Shown here: positions 34,745-47,295 of the stretch, piece after piece | How the letters are laid out: every line of letters begins with the position of its first letter | How positions within the stretch are numbered: the first letter of the stretch is position 1 | Assembly: GCA_963555705.1 (NCBI GenBank) | Contig: OY743172.1 | Span: forward strand, 24,675,446-24,739,445 | Length of the DNA: 64,000 nucleotides | Source of the DNA: Ligustrum vulgare | Lineage: Eukaryota > Streptophyta > Magnoliopsida > Lamiales > Oleaceae | Direction of reading: 5' to 3' | Notes under the pieces: model-generated | Told to the model about the DNA's origin: nothing | The model's input: only the letters and a program-made list of their open reading frames with translations | The model's database searches: none | Program-made: the position numbers and the translations under genes

Positions 34745-35164
34745 TAGGGGCCGTTCTCTTTGTATTTCGATTTTGGATTTTGAGTTTTGGATTTTGTTTT
34801 GAATTTTGGATTTTGGTTGTTTGTTTTGGGATTGCTGAAAACATGTTCTCTTTGTGATTTTGGAAAACAGTTTTCAAAAATAGAAAACTGAAAAATGCGT
34901 TTACTTTGTGATTTTTTGATATATTTATTTTGTGATATTTTATATGTAAAAAATGGTTGATTTGCTGAATTACATTAATTTTAATGTTAATAAATCAGTT
35001 AGTTCTCCATGTCAACAAATTCATTATTAATATTGTTTTAGCTAAACAAAAATTTAACCTCATACCAACAAAATCTTAACATGAATTTATATATAATGAC
35101 AAAATAATATAAGAACTTCAAGTGAAAGAATTGTCTCACATTTACCAAAAAAAAAAAAAAAAAA

Positions 35165-35197
<33 letters not shown>

Positions 35198-35893
35198 TAC
35201 AAAAAAAAAAATCTTAACATGAATCTATATAATGGAAAAATAACATAAGAACTTCAAGTAAAGGAAGTGTCTCACTTTTACCAAAAAAAAAAAAAAAAAT
35301 CTTAAAATGGATCTATATATAATGGCAAAATAACATAAGAACTTCAAGTGAATGAACGTGTCTCATTTTTACAAAAAAAAAAAAAAATCTCAACATGGAT
35401 CTATATATAATGACAAAATAATATAAGAATTTCAAGTGAAGCAAGTATCTCACTTTTACAAAAAATAAAAATAAAAATAATTTAAAAAAAAAATCTTAAC
35501 ATGGATCTATATATAATGACAAAATAATATAAGAATTTCAAGTGAAAAAAATGTCTCACATTTAAAAAAATAATAATAATAAATAAATAAATTACAAAAA
35601 AAAAAAAATCTTAACATGGATATATATATAATGACAAAATAATATAAGAACTTCACTCGAAGGAAGTGTCTCACATTTACCCAAAAAAATCGAAAACGCG
35701 CATTTTGGTCATTTTGGATTTTTTAACACAAAATATCTAAAACGTTATAAATTCGTTTTGAATTTTCTTTATATTTTTTTTGGTGTTTTGAAAAACGCGT
35801 TTCTGAAAATGGGCAAAGTGAACGCGTTTTCGATATTTTCAAAAATTGAAAACTCAAAACAGACTGAAAACAGTAAAGAAAACGGAGCCTTAA
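34745..35893. mobile_element. hAT-like non-coding element with internal minisatellite
   Basis: The left end GGGGCCGTTCTCTTTG and the inverted right end (CAGTAAAGAAAACGGAGCCT) form imperfect terminal inverted repeats, followed inward by TTTTGGATTTTG and GAAAACTCAAAAC words. No TSD was found, so the class is a guess. No coding capacity. Confidence 0.5.
35065..35690. repeat. Minisatellite, six units
   Basis: Six units of about 80 bases with cores TCTTAACATGGATCTATATA, AATGACAAAATAA, AAGAACTTCAAGTGAA and GTGTCTCACATTTAC, separated by A runs and (AAT)n of varying length. Spacing ranges from about 87 to 140 bases because of the A-rich spacers. Confidence 0.9.
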
Positions 35894-37659
35894 CTTTTCA
35901 ATAAATTTCAATCATCCATTCCTCTGAAATCTCTATTCATTTTAGGAAAAAAAATCTTTTTAAATAATACCAAACAAACACAAATGTTTCTATTAAATCA
36001 AAAGTAGAAAAGAAACATTGTCATTAAAAGTGTGATAAATTAATAATACTTATTTACAGGATAAAATCATGCACAAAAATATATTTTTTTACATAAAAAT
36101 AAAATAGTAATACACAAAAACTAAAAATATATAACAATATTTTTTAAACTTAGAATTATTAATTCAAAGAAAATATAGATTTATGGTTGTTAATTTATTA
36201 TACAATAAATTATTTCAAAATATTATAACCTATAAAAAATAAGAAAAATAATATTTAAACAACCTATGTGAGAGTTGAAATAAATAACAAATAAAAATAA
36301 TTAAACAAAAATAAAAAATAAAAATGGAAATACTCCCACCCCACATCAATAGTTCAACATCCCTTTTTTAAAAAGGGGTGCTCAGTCAGCCATCCAATTG
36401 GGGGGTGACACCTATTTGTCGAGCCCACCCTATAGTTTAGTTTAACCTTTTTATTTTTTTTTTTAATAAATTTAAGAATAGAATTAAAATAAAAAATATA
36501 TATTTTGACCGATTATTAAACTTTAAAATCGGATCAAGTTGCAGTTCAACCGCGAAAAAATCCAATTTTTAAAGATACAATTTTTTGGCTTGATCGGATT
36601 AATTTTGGACCGGTTCACGTGATTCACAATTTTTTCGGTTGAACATATCGGTTCAATCGGTTCAGTCCCATTTTCTAAAACATTGGAATTACACAATTAT
36701 AATGTAATATTGGAAATCAAATTAACTCATTTTTAAAAGTTAAAAAGTAATTTACTATTGAAATATTAAGTTAAAGATCCAAGTCGACATAATATTTCTC
36801 AAAGTAAAAATTGTTGATATTTATATTTATCACTTATCAAATTACAAGGTCAAGTTCAAACCATGTGAAATTAATGGGCCGAGCTCAAGTCCAATTATGA
36901 AAGGCCTACTATGATCCTACTAAACCCACCTAAGATGTACGCACTTTGACTTTAGCAGTATTTGACCTCATCATTTATTACGGCGGTTCTATTTTTAGTT
37001 CAAATTATAATGAGTTGAACTCCATCACATTCTACCAGAAGAGCTCAACGTTTACACAATACTCAACACTTAACAAGTGACACGTGCATTTGTGTCTTAC
37101 CAAGTCTCGGCTAAAGGGATCTACCAAAGTGTGAATTTGACAACAAATCATCATTACTTGTATGAGAAATGATGAAAATATCGATATTTGTTTACGGTAA
37201 ATCCTTATTTTTGTCTATAAATAGATAGGATTATTGTATTTTCATTTCAAGTGAGTCTTTGAGAATAAACACACTATGTTACCAAAATTGTTGATCAGTT
37301 TTTCCTTGTTTACTTATATTCAATTACAAAGGCCCATTCTTAAGCTCAAGTATAAAAACATTATTTTAACCACGATCCACACCATATTTCCACTTTAAAT
37401 TGATTAAGAATTTGAAATGCATCTATTTTATTTTTTGACGTCAATAAAAATGATGCAACAGATTGGAATTAGAATCCCTCTCCTTCCAAGAATAATTGTT
37501 GATTAGGGAACATTACAAGTTTTTTTTATCTTTATTACATTTTTTTTTTTTGAATAGATATTTATCAAGATTCCGTTATCCTTAACTTTACCATGTCATA
37601 TACATCACTCTTAAAAGTATGTTATGTCAAATTCTTATGTCAAATTCAGAGAAATTTCA
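35894..37659. other. AT-rich spacer; diverged CCGGTT repeat
   Basis: No gene seen. 36500-36690 resembles the CCGGTT-rich MITE at 595-935 (GGACCGGTTCA, CGGTTGAAC, CGGTTCA words and a TTTTCTAAAACATTG end). 36840-37270 has GC-richer sequence with ACTCAACACTTAACAAGTG and a TATAAATAG box (about 37217), possibly an old LTR promoter. Confidence 0.4.
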
Positions 37660-37661
37660 CC

Positions 37662-37776
<115 letters not shown>

Positions 37777-39649
37777 TACATATGGTGTAGCGATCGAGAA
37801 TTTTCCATAACTTATTTAAATAAACATTTTTTTTTTGTCGCTACGACTTTGTCCCATTTATTTTAAACACATTTTTCGTTTAGCCATTTAAGTGAAAATC
37901 TAATTTATTTAAATTTATCTTAGTTCAATTTAAATTTTATTAAAAGTGTCTCATTTTCAAATCCAAATTTTAATTATTTTTAAGTCCAAGCTTTAACTAT
38001 TTTGAGTCCAAGAAATTTTGTGACTTAAAAATCTTATCCAATTTAAATTTCTTCCATCTCAATTGGTAAGATTCTTTCACCATGATTTCCATTAATTTGA
38101 CACCTAAATCAGCTATAACCCCAAATTCTCTCTTTCAATCCCCCCTCAATCAATCACCATACTTTACACCACTTTCCACTCCATTCCAACCTAATTCTCT
38201 CCTATATTTCATATAATTCTCCGCTAAACATCATCATTTTCTATCCACTCAATGATTTCTCCCAAATTATGATGTCTCCCATTGATCACTTTCTTTTTCT
38301 TTTCCCATCACTTCTTCAATTTAAGTCATCTTCCTCCCCCTCCACTTTCATCACCCAACCACAACTTCCACATTTCGAGCTCCTTTTGTAGCGATCAAGA
38401 TTTTTATGCAATTAATAATTATTTTAATATTTAGAAAATTGTGTCGCTACTATTTCACCTATTATTTTGAAGTTAACGCCGCGACGGATTCGTCTAGCCA
38501 AGTCAATAAATATCGAATTTGTTCGATTTTAAATTAAAATCCGAATTTCTAAAATTATGTTATTTTAATTATTTATTCTCAAATATATTTTCAGTCCAAA
38601 AAAACATATCTGTTTCAAATACGCTTCTTGATCAAAGTTAGTCCAATATTCATAATCAAAATTTATATTACATAAATTTCCCCACATGTTTTCTTCTTTA
38701 TCACCAAAGCATCTCATCATATCTTTACACCAATTTTATCAAAGAATTCCCACCACCACCCGTATGCATCACATTTTACACCAAATCAACCATCATTATG
38801 TTTCAAGAATATAATGATGATGTATCCATGTTCTATTTTTTTATCACACCAAATTCTCCACTACAAATCATTCCTCTGCGTAATGCCAATTATAAATTTC
38901 CACCTCAGTCTGAAAACCATCACCACCAGCAGCTCCATTACCAGACTCCAATATCAAATTCATCACTGCATCAATACACAATTCATTCCTACTCCATTTC
39001 ACCTACATCAATCCACCAAACCACCGGTATCACCATCATCTCATTATCAAATGAACCACAGCCAAATCAACATCAAAACCTCCATAACCGGCCAGCTTCC
39101 TCCCAGTTTTCCTCCATTTCAGCTTCATCCAATTCAATGCATAACTGGCTACCACAGGTTAAACCACCACCGGAATTAGTTCCATCACCACCAATTTGCA
39201 GATCACCAATTCAATTCCCCATTTTCAAAACACCCAGCAAACATCATCAATCATCACCGTCACGCAGAATCTCAATCACAGGCCAACGACTGCTCCTCAC
39301 AAATCAAAACCCAAAACCCAGTAATAGATGAACCCCGACACTTACCTTAATCACCGCCGTAAGATCACAACTCTAAGTTCGAAATTTGAGTTTCGGTTGT
39401 ACTTTGATTCTGCGCCAATCTCGCACCTAAGCCCTCCAATCTGAATCTTACTCTGACCGACACCAGTCGCCGCACCCTACGCCGGTGTGCGCCGGCGAAT
39501 CGCACTTCCGCCTCTCGCCGTCGATCGCACTTCCGCCTCTCGTCCTCTTCTCGCCTTTTTGCTCTCTGTCTCTGATTAGATCGAAGAGTGAGATAGTGAG
39601 CTGAGAGAGAGAGATGAAATCTGAAGATAATATATTCAATTTTCAGAAT

Positions 39650-40130
39650 CTGCAGTTTAGTCCCTGAAGTTTTAAAGCTTTTCAATTCAGTCCCTATGTT
39701 TTAAAATGTCTTAATTCAGCCATTTCAATTCTTTTAAAGTTATTTCAAATCAGTCCTCAAGTTTTGAAATGTTTCAAATCAGCCCCTATGATTTTAAAAC
39801 AATCCAATTCAGTCCCTTTTAGTTTCAAAGGTTTTCAAATCAGTCCTTTCAGCTTTTAAACTTATCAATTTCAGCCCTTAAGTTTTAAATGTGTTTTAAT
39901 CAGCCCCTATTGTTTTAAAATATATTATTTCAACCCTATTGTTTTGAGTTTCCGACTCAACTTTCAAAAGTATTCATTTTAGTCCCTCAACTATCAAAAG
40001 TATTCATTTTAATCCCTCAACTTTCAAAATATCTATTTTAGTCCCTGAACTTTGAAAATATTCATTTTAGTCCCTCAACTTTCAAAACATCAATTTTAGT
40101 CTTCAAATTATAATTTATCATTTTGAACTA
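39650..40130 (+). repeat. Degenerate tandem array in the inner LTR
   Basis: About 13 to 14 units of 30-38 bases based on TTCAGTCCCTATGTTTTAAA, drifting to TTTTAGTCCCTCAACTTTCA towards the right. Confidence 0.85.
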
Positions 40131-40423
40131 TATATTCGATAGACTAAAGTGACTTATTGGCTAAGACGAAGCGTACGGAGAATTTAAAGAAATTGAAGTC
40201 ATTCCCGCTCAACTTTGCACTCGTCGAATTTGAGGTAGACTCGCACTTATTAATTGATTTAAATTATGATTTCATATGAATGTCATGTGACTTGTGAAAG
40301 TCAATTTTCAAGAAAATTAAGTATGTTTTATGAAAGGTAAATATACCTTATGTTTTTATGAAAAGTAAGTATACCCTATGTTTTTACGATAATGTTTTAT
40401 ATGTTTTGGATCATTGCTATGCA

Positions 40424-40760
40424 CATAAGAATTCTTGCCACGAAGTTTGGTAAAATTCTTGTGTCTCCATAAGTTTATGAGAATTTGCCACGAAGTTCGG
40501 TAAAATTCCTATGTTTCCATATGTTTATGAGGATTTACCACCTAAGTTCGGTAAAATTCCTGTCTCATATGTTTATGAGGATTTCGATCCTATCTTATGT
40601 TATGATGGAAATGATCCCTATGAATTTCAAGAATTATGTTTTGGTATACTTACTGTTATTATGATTTTACTGCATAAGAATTCTTGCCACCTAAGTTCGG
40701 TAAAGTTCTTGTGTCTCCTTATGTTTATGAGGATTTCAATCCTATCTTATGTTATGCTTT
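40424..40760 (+). repeat. Minisatellite of the CCACGAAGTTCGGTAAAATT type
   Basis: Four to five units of about 60 bases, each with a GCCACSWAGTTYGGTAAA core and a TATGTTTATGAGGATTT tail. One unit is displaced about 120 bases to the right. Confidence 0.85.
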
Positions 40761-42214
40761 CAAAAGAAATTATGCTTGACATAATTAAAATGTTTTTATA
40801 AGTATATGGTTTTCAAAGAGCTGTTTTCAAAGAGCTATTTTCAAAGAGCCTATGATTTGCAAAATATGTCCCGTGCTGTAATGCACAATATGAGTTTTAT
40901 CAAGAGCCGTTTTATAAAGAAGCTCTATTAATGCCCGTTTTATAAAGAGCCGGGATTTATGTGTTTAATCATCTTATAAATTAATTAATTTGCGATGAGT
41001 CTACTGAGTATTTCCCCCATGAAATACTCACCCTACTTTTTAACAGTTTTGCAGATTTCGGAGACGGTGGCGAGCGATGAATGATGGTGGCAATAATCGT
41101 TAAACGGTTGAAAGTTTGACGTTAATGATTTCCGTATTTTTCCAAACAATCGAATAATTTAGAGAAGTTCATTTATTTGAGAAATTATGACATTGTCAAT
41201 TTCTTTACAAAATTAATGGTGCGATTTACTATTTCAAATGGTTTCATAAATGTTTTCAATTTTATCGGCCATTACAGTTTATTTAATGTTGCCAAAAATG
41301 AATTTCAATTATTTCTTCCGCAAAAAAATATTATTCGAAAAATTTAGACAGAAAATGACGTAGTGAACAGGGTATACGGAACTCGGGGCGCTACACCTTT
41401 ACCCTACTGTCAAACCCGAACCATAGCCAAGCAACCAGAACCAATCCATCCAAAATCTGCAATAGCAAATTACACAGATCCCCAATCACCACTTCAATCC
41501 ATAACATTGAATCTCAGTAAACAACACCCGCAGCCCACAATCGCCGCTTCCCTCCGGCTACAGCCCCATCACCAGAATTCCAACCTCCATCGTCTGCAAA
41601 TCCACCTGTCTCTATCAATTTTCATAACCACCATATACAATCGAACCATCAAAGTCAGTCAACCGAACCTCCAAACCCGTCCACAACAGTCAGCCTCAAT
41701 CGAACCTCCATCACCCCACTTCGAACCACAACTTTACAATCTGCAAACCTCAAATCTCATCAAACACCATCATCATCATGACCAATCCACCATCGCAACC
41801 ACCACAAACGAACCGCGAACCCGCACAATGCCCACTTCCAGTTGACATCCAATCGAACCCCAATCGACCAAAAACCAAGAACCCCATAAACAAGAATCCA
41901 AAATAACCCAACATTTACCTTCGACCACCCCTTCGTCGGAGCTATTGCCGGAATCGCGACACCAACAGCCCAATCTCCAGGCCTCGGCCTCAACCCCAAA
42001 TCACTCCAAAATTTTCCCAAGTCTTCACCGTACCACGCTGCCAATCTCACCATGCCTCATGCCGGCGGCGCCTCGCCGGCTGTAGCGCCGACAGTGGATG
42101 GAAGAAGGGGCGTCGCCCCTTCTCTGTTTTGTCGTCTCTCTCTCTCTCTAACGAGAGGAGATGAGGGAAATATATGTATATGTATATATTATTTTTTTTA
42201 AGTTTTTCAAAAAT

Positions 42215-42770
42215 TATTCTTCTAGTCCCAGATTTTTAAATGTTATTTATTTTAATCCCTAAGTTTTTAAAAAGTATTTAATTCAATCCTTGCAGATTTA
42301 AAATCTTATAAGTCAGCCACTAATTTTTCGAAAAGCCATTTTAGTGCCCAATTTTGAAAGTAATAAGTTTCAGCCCTAAGTTTTGGAAAATATTTATTTC
42401 AGTCCTTTCAGTTTTTAAAAAAGTATCAAACTTCAATCTCTGATTCCTAATACATTTTATTTCAGCCCTTGTTTTAAAAGAGTTTTACCAATTAAGTCCT
42501 TCATGTTTCAAAATAATTTAATTCAGTCCAAAAATTTTTAATTTCATTCCCAAGTTTTAAAAGTTATTATTTTAAGCCCCTACAGTTTTTAAAATATTTT
42601 AGTCAGCCCTTGTATTTTTGAAAAGTTGTAATTCAGCCCTTAGTTTTAAAATTCGTGATTTAGTCCCCAAGATCTCTAAAAATTCTGTTTTAGCCCAACT
42701 CTTTTCAAACCAATTATTTTGGATTTTCAATTCAACCCCTAAGCTTTTATTCTCATCTTAAAACTTTAAA
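42215..42770 (+). repeat. Degenerate tandem array in the outer LTR
   Basis: About 16 units of 30-36 bases with TCAGCCCTTAGTTTTAAAA-like sequence. They are homologous in design to the array at 39650-40130, which links the two nested LTRs. Confidence 0.85.
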
Positions 42771-44481
42771 TCCCAAAATACTAATTTTAATTTATTTATT
42801 GTTAGGGAGACAAGGCGCGAGAACATTAGAAAGTATTTATTATCGTTTGCTCAATACTCGAGAAATAAGGTAGACTCTTATTCACAAATTTACGTTTTTC
42901 AAAAGTGCCCATCAATAATTATTTGGATTATAAGTTTAGCATGTATGATTGTAAGCATGAGAATTACTTGCTTTTTAAGCATGAGACTATGTTACGAGAA
43001 TTTACTTGCTTAAATGCATGAGACTTGAATTTGTATGTTCATGAGAATACTGGTGATTGTTAGACACCTGAGACTTGAATATCATGATTATGTGTTTTAA
43101 TTTATGATGTTAAATGATTATTATGCGCGAGTCTACCGAGTATTTCTATGAAATACTCACGCTTTCCAAAACAAATTTTGCAGATGACGGAGTGGTGACG
43201 AGGCGTGCGATGATGGCTATTATTGAGACTTTAGAAATGTTTTATTTGAAGTTGAAACTTATTTATTTCATATTTGTTCCAAGTTTATTTTCAAATTATT
43301 TCAATATTCGAATTGTTGACCTTTTGGGTCAAGCTTTATAAAATTATGTGAAATGAAATTTCAATTGTTGTTTTATTTTCCGCTAAATCATTATTTTCAA
43401 AGTTAATTTGAGACGATGAAGTGCCGTTCCGGGTGTTCAGAATCCGGGGCGTTACATATGGTGTACTAGAAATTTTTTTCCCCTACCCCGCTCGCCCCAC
43501 CCCGATCTCCAGTTAAAAAAAAAAGAGGTATGCTTGACTAATTAACAAATCAATGCCGTGTGGAAATCAACGGATCATTCACTATTTTTATTCTCAATCT
43601 TTATTTTATTCTGCATTTCCTCCATTTTTAGGAAATGGCAAGACAAAATTGTTCATTCAATGGAATGACTTTAAACATAAAAATGAATTATGGAAGTATA
43701 AGACAAACAAGAAAGATCAAAGAAAATAAGTCAATCTCCTAAAGAAAATAATTCACTCTTCTCTAGTGTAGTGTAATTTACTATATATCTCTCCAATCCA
43801 ACATTGTTAGTTGCAGCAAGAAAAACTGCAATGTAGATGGCTAATTATTTTCCTCGAGCAATTTTATTGATACAGTGTATAATGACAACAACAAATTTTA
43901 ACACTAAGTAGAGAATCTTTTGTGCGTGTGTGAAGCTCGTGATTTGGTTTTGACTCAAAATAGTTTAGTTTTATGAAACTCATCCCGTCCCGCTAATATA
44001 AATGGTTCACTAAATGAGGCGATTTGTCTACCCGCCCTACCCCACGCCCCGCACATATTGACCCGCCCCGCCTTTAAGCAGGGCAAATTATCCCAGACGA
44101 GGTGGGCGCGTGGGGCACGCTGACCCTACCCCTTCCCGCCCCATTGACATCCCGAAGTCTTACTTACCCTATGTTCTTTGACGTAATTAATTATAATTTA
44201 TAAATAATACAATTTTTTAAAATCATTTTTTAATCACACATATTTTTTATTCACTTTTTAATCGTATATTTTATCTCAAAAATATAAATATAAACCAATT
44301 TATAAATATTACAGTATTAAAAAGAACAGAACTTAAACCTTTAAGATGAATAACAGTTTAAACATAAAAAGTTTCCCCTTGTACGTAAATATAAAATACG
44401 CAAAAGGTAATGGAATATTGTAAATTAAAATATTCTTTATTCATCTCAATGCTTTAGCATCATTTTTCAGCTTCCGTTAGA

Positions 44482-44640
44482 TAACACTGTAGCGATCTAT
44501 AAACTAAATTACTTATGATTTTGAGGTAAAATGTATGATTAAAAATTGAAGAGAGAAAATGTGCGTGGTTAAAAAGTGATTTGAAAATTTATGTGATTTA
44601 TAATCCAATTTATAAACCATTTACCAAATACTTAATCACA
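44482..44640. repeat. MITE-like repeat, TGTAGCRATYTATAAA family
   Basis: Shares TGTAGCRATYTATAAAYT, GAGGTAAAATGTATGATTAA and AAAAAGTGATTT with 46193-46330, and more weakly with 8222-8360 and 3590-3680. The right half is roughly the inverse of the left. Confidence 0.5.
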
Positions 44641-46192
44641 GTATTACATACATTTTCTCTCTCCAAATTTTAATACTTTAAAAATATAAATAAATCAATT
44701 TATAAATTAAACAGTCTTAACAAACAATTATTAATCAAATTTAAAGCTAAAATAATATACTTATAGGTGACATAGACCAATCAACTATTAAGAAACGAAC
44801 ACCCCCCCCCCCCCCCCCGGGCCCTCTCAAAACATCATAAATCTAGTTCTTGGGTGGGACCACAAAAAAATGTTCTCTCTCTCAATCCCTTTTCCAAAAA
44901 ATATATTAATTTGGGGTACCACAATGAAAGATATTCATGAATGTTCAAATTTTTTTTTTTTGAAGAGCATGAATGTTCAATTGGTTGCCTATAATAGAAA
45001 CAAAATCCTTATTTGTCTACACACACAGTCACAGAAGGACATTTGCTCATTGTTTTTATTTTTTATTTTTATTATTGATATTGTCTACTAGAAATATAAG
45101 CAATATCTAAAATCTAAATGTATTAAAATTGACTATTAATGAGAGAGATGAAATCTGTAGATTGACTTCATATTATCATGGATCCATAAATGATCTTGGT
45201 ATGTTCGGTCATATCCAATAACACGTATCAAACATGCATTATTATGTATATTATACATCGATAAAATTGTATAAAATAATATAAACATTGCCGCTGATTT
45301 GAATAGGATGATTAAACATAAATTGAATATTATTAATGAAAAATCAAAATTTGGATACTTATCGTGTTCAACACTATCCTCTATCTATTAATGTGTACCA
45401 AACACGTTAAACTTGTTTATAAACATCACATTTTCCTTTAGCACTTTTTAATCAAGTACATTTTTCAAAATTATTTTTCAACTACAAATTTTTCCTCAAA
45501 AAACTAAATACATCAAAATTTGATTTCCATTAGGGAAACGAATCTTGAAATGGCATGGTTTTAGGTGATGACAAGGAAGGGATGTTGACCCATCAACAAA
45601 GCGGATAATACCAAACAAATCCATTTCAAAGCTTGAATTAATTAATATTTAATGATATATGGACAAGTGGGTTTTCTTATTGGTGATTATTAATTTAATG
45701 TTTAGGTTGTAAAGCTTTAATCAACAATTTAAAAAATAAAACAATCTTTTTCAAGGGCATGAGTTCTCAAAGTGAGCCCTAGCGCCCCCCCCCCCCCCCC
45801 CCCGAACACGCACTTTTGCTTAAGGATAAAAAGATCAAGAAAACATCTTTGAAGCTTTAGAGTAATCATTACAAATTATAAATTAATTTATAAATGATAT
45901 AATTTTTCAAATCACTTTTAAATAACACACATTTTTTATCTCAACTTCTTAACTGTACATTTGACCTATAAATATAAATAAATTAATTTAGAATAATTGC
46001 TATGGTGTGAAAGAATAGAGCTTAAATTTCTCTCTCCAACTTTTTCCATCATTTTCTTGAAAGGAACCTTTTCTCCTTAAGTCGAATGTGAATTTAATTT
46101 TCAGCTCTTACTTGAGATTTTAATTTGCGTCAAAGTTAATAATCAATCATAATCACATGTTTCGTTGAATTTCCAACCACACTTTTCATTAA

Positions 46193-46330
46193 TGCTATGT
46201 TTGGTAATACTGTAGCAATTTATAAATTGATTTTATATTATTTTTGAGGTAAAATGTGATTAAAAAGCGACGAAGAAAAAATATGCGTGATTAAAAAGTG
46301 ATTTAAAAAATTGTATCGTCTCTAAGGGAA
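46193..46330. repeat. MITE-like repeat, second copy
   Basis: Same words in the same order as 44482-44640, beginning ATGTTTGGTAATACTGTAGC. The right end is truncated or diverged. Confidence 0.5.
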
Positions 46331-47295
46331 ATAAGCACACAAATTAAACTAATGAAGTTATAATAAAATCTAAGATAAGAAAATTACAACTCTATTTAAG
46401 AGTTTTGATTTGTTGGTCCTCCTAAATGCTTAAGTTTTTACAATATTTACAATCACTTTTGGAAATTGCTTCTTTACTTTGTAACTAACTAGAAGCAACT
46501 GCTGCTCAATTCCTTGCATTACGTAACTTCTTTTAGCAACTTTCCATGATGATCTAACTTGCTTCACCCACATTCTCATCAACTTCCATTGTTGCATCAA
46601 CTGCTTATGGTCATGATAATTGTGAACTGTCCACATAATGACAACTGGTCGCAATGGACCCAACGATTTGTATTAAATCGTGGTGTGAGTTGTGAAAACT
46701 ACCCTTTTGCCTATGCTTTGTCTAATAGCTCAGATATGCTCTATTCGCCCAATCGCCTAAACTCCTCCACATCCTTATTATTTGTAATGGGCTCATTGAA
46801 TTTCTATGTTGAGCCTCCGAATTGGGTATTTTTATGTGTTAACAACTACCTCCAATAAGATCAAATTAACGTGTAATCATTAATTTTGTCATATTCACAG
46901 TATTTACATGTCTTTATGATCTTAAAATCAACATGTATCTCCCTTTTGGCAGTTAATCATACGGTCACATTATATGTCAGTATTAAACCTTAATTTTGGA
47001 TTTCTTCCTTGCATTTTGCATTTCTTCCGCATTTCTCCTGGTCTTTCGAGCAAATGTTTATCTTTCTAAATGGATGCTAAAAACAACACATCCTTCGATG
47101 ATTTTTGAACCTACATTAGGTAGCCCTTCGTCTATTCTGGTTTTCCTACCAATGAACACTTAGAGTAGCATTTTTGTTATGGTCCTACTTTCAATAGAGA
47201 ATTCTCTCAAACTCATTATGTTTGCTTTTTAACTCTTTCAATTTTGAGTCGTCATTATCTTCCAAACTTCCTAAATCTGTCCCTTCTATGAGTAT

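Larger units (their letters stand above)
38387..41395 (+). mobile_element. Inner solo LTR, same family, nested
   Basis: It runs from TGTAGCGATCAAG to CGGGGCGCTACA, 3009 bases, between repeats CCTTT (38382-38386 and 41396-41400). It shares with the outer copy the start, the end, the AGTCCCTCAACTTTC-type array, the hairpin (41005-41030) and a TTTTGCAGATTTCGGAGACGG block. Long His/Pro/Ser-rich frames at 38798-39331 and on the other strand at 39365-39685 come from CAC/ATC-rich sequence and show no domain; a similar CAC/ATC-rich zone lies in the outer copy at 41400-41850, just right of the nested insert. Orientation is the same as the host LTR. Confidence 0.85.
37786..43456 (+). mobile_element. 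Outer solo LTR (split by a nested one), TGTAGCG family
   Basis: It begins TGTAGCGATCGAG and ends CGGGGCGTTACA between 5-base repeats TATGG (37781-37785 and 43457-43461). Removing the nested element and one TSD copy leaves about 2.66 kb. No gag/pol is present, so it is a solo LTR. The 3' part has an array of AGTCCC-AAGTTTTAAAA units (42215-42770) and, near the end, the hairpin GAGTATTTC-TAT-GAAATACTC (43138-43158), followed by a GCAGATGACGGAG block. Such features occur in chromovirus (Tekay-type) LTRs, but the lineage is inferred. Confidence 0.8.
43462..47290. other. Spacer with MITEs, C runs and a GC-rich repeat
   Basis: No intact gene seen. Contents: a GC-rich CCCGCCCC-type repeat (about 44029-44155, with a related patch at 43480-43512); C runs of 17 (44802-44818) and 19 (45785-45803); two related MITE-like sequences (44482-44640 and 46193-46330); and an unrecognised 77-codon minus-strand frame at 46430-46663 (MGPLRPVVIMWTVHNYHDHK...), possibly an exon scrap. 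The 47040-47290 part may belong to the split gene further right, but its frame is not clean. Confidence 0.4.

Noticed and set aside
35065..35690. CRISPR-like repeat array
   Set aside because: Repeats are degenerate, about 80 bases long and separated by A-rich microsatellite spacers, in a plant genome. It is a minisatellite.
38798..39331. 177-codon His/Pro/Ser-rich frame
   Set aside because: It lies inside a solo LTR, is made of CAC/ATC-rich repeats, shows no domain, and has similar frames in overlapping phases and on the opposite strand.
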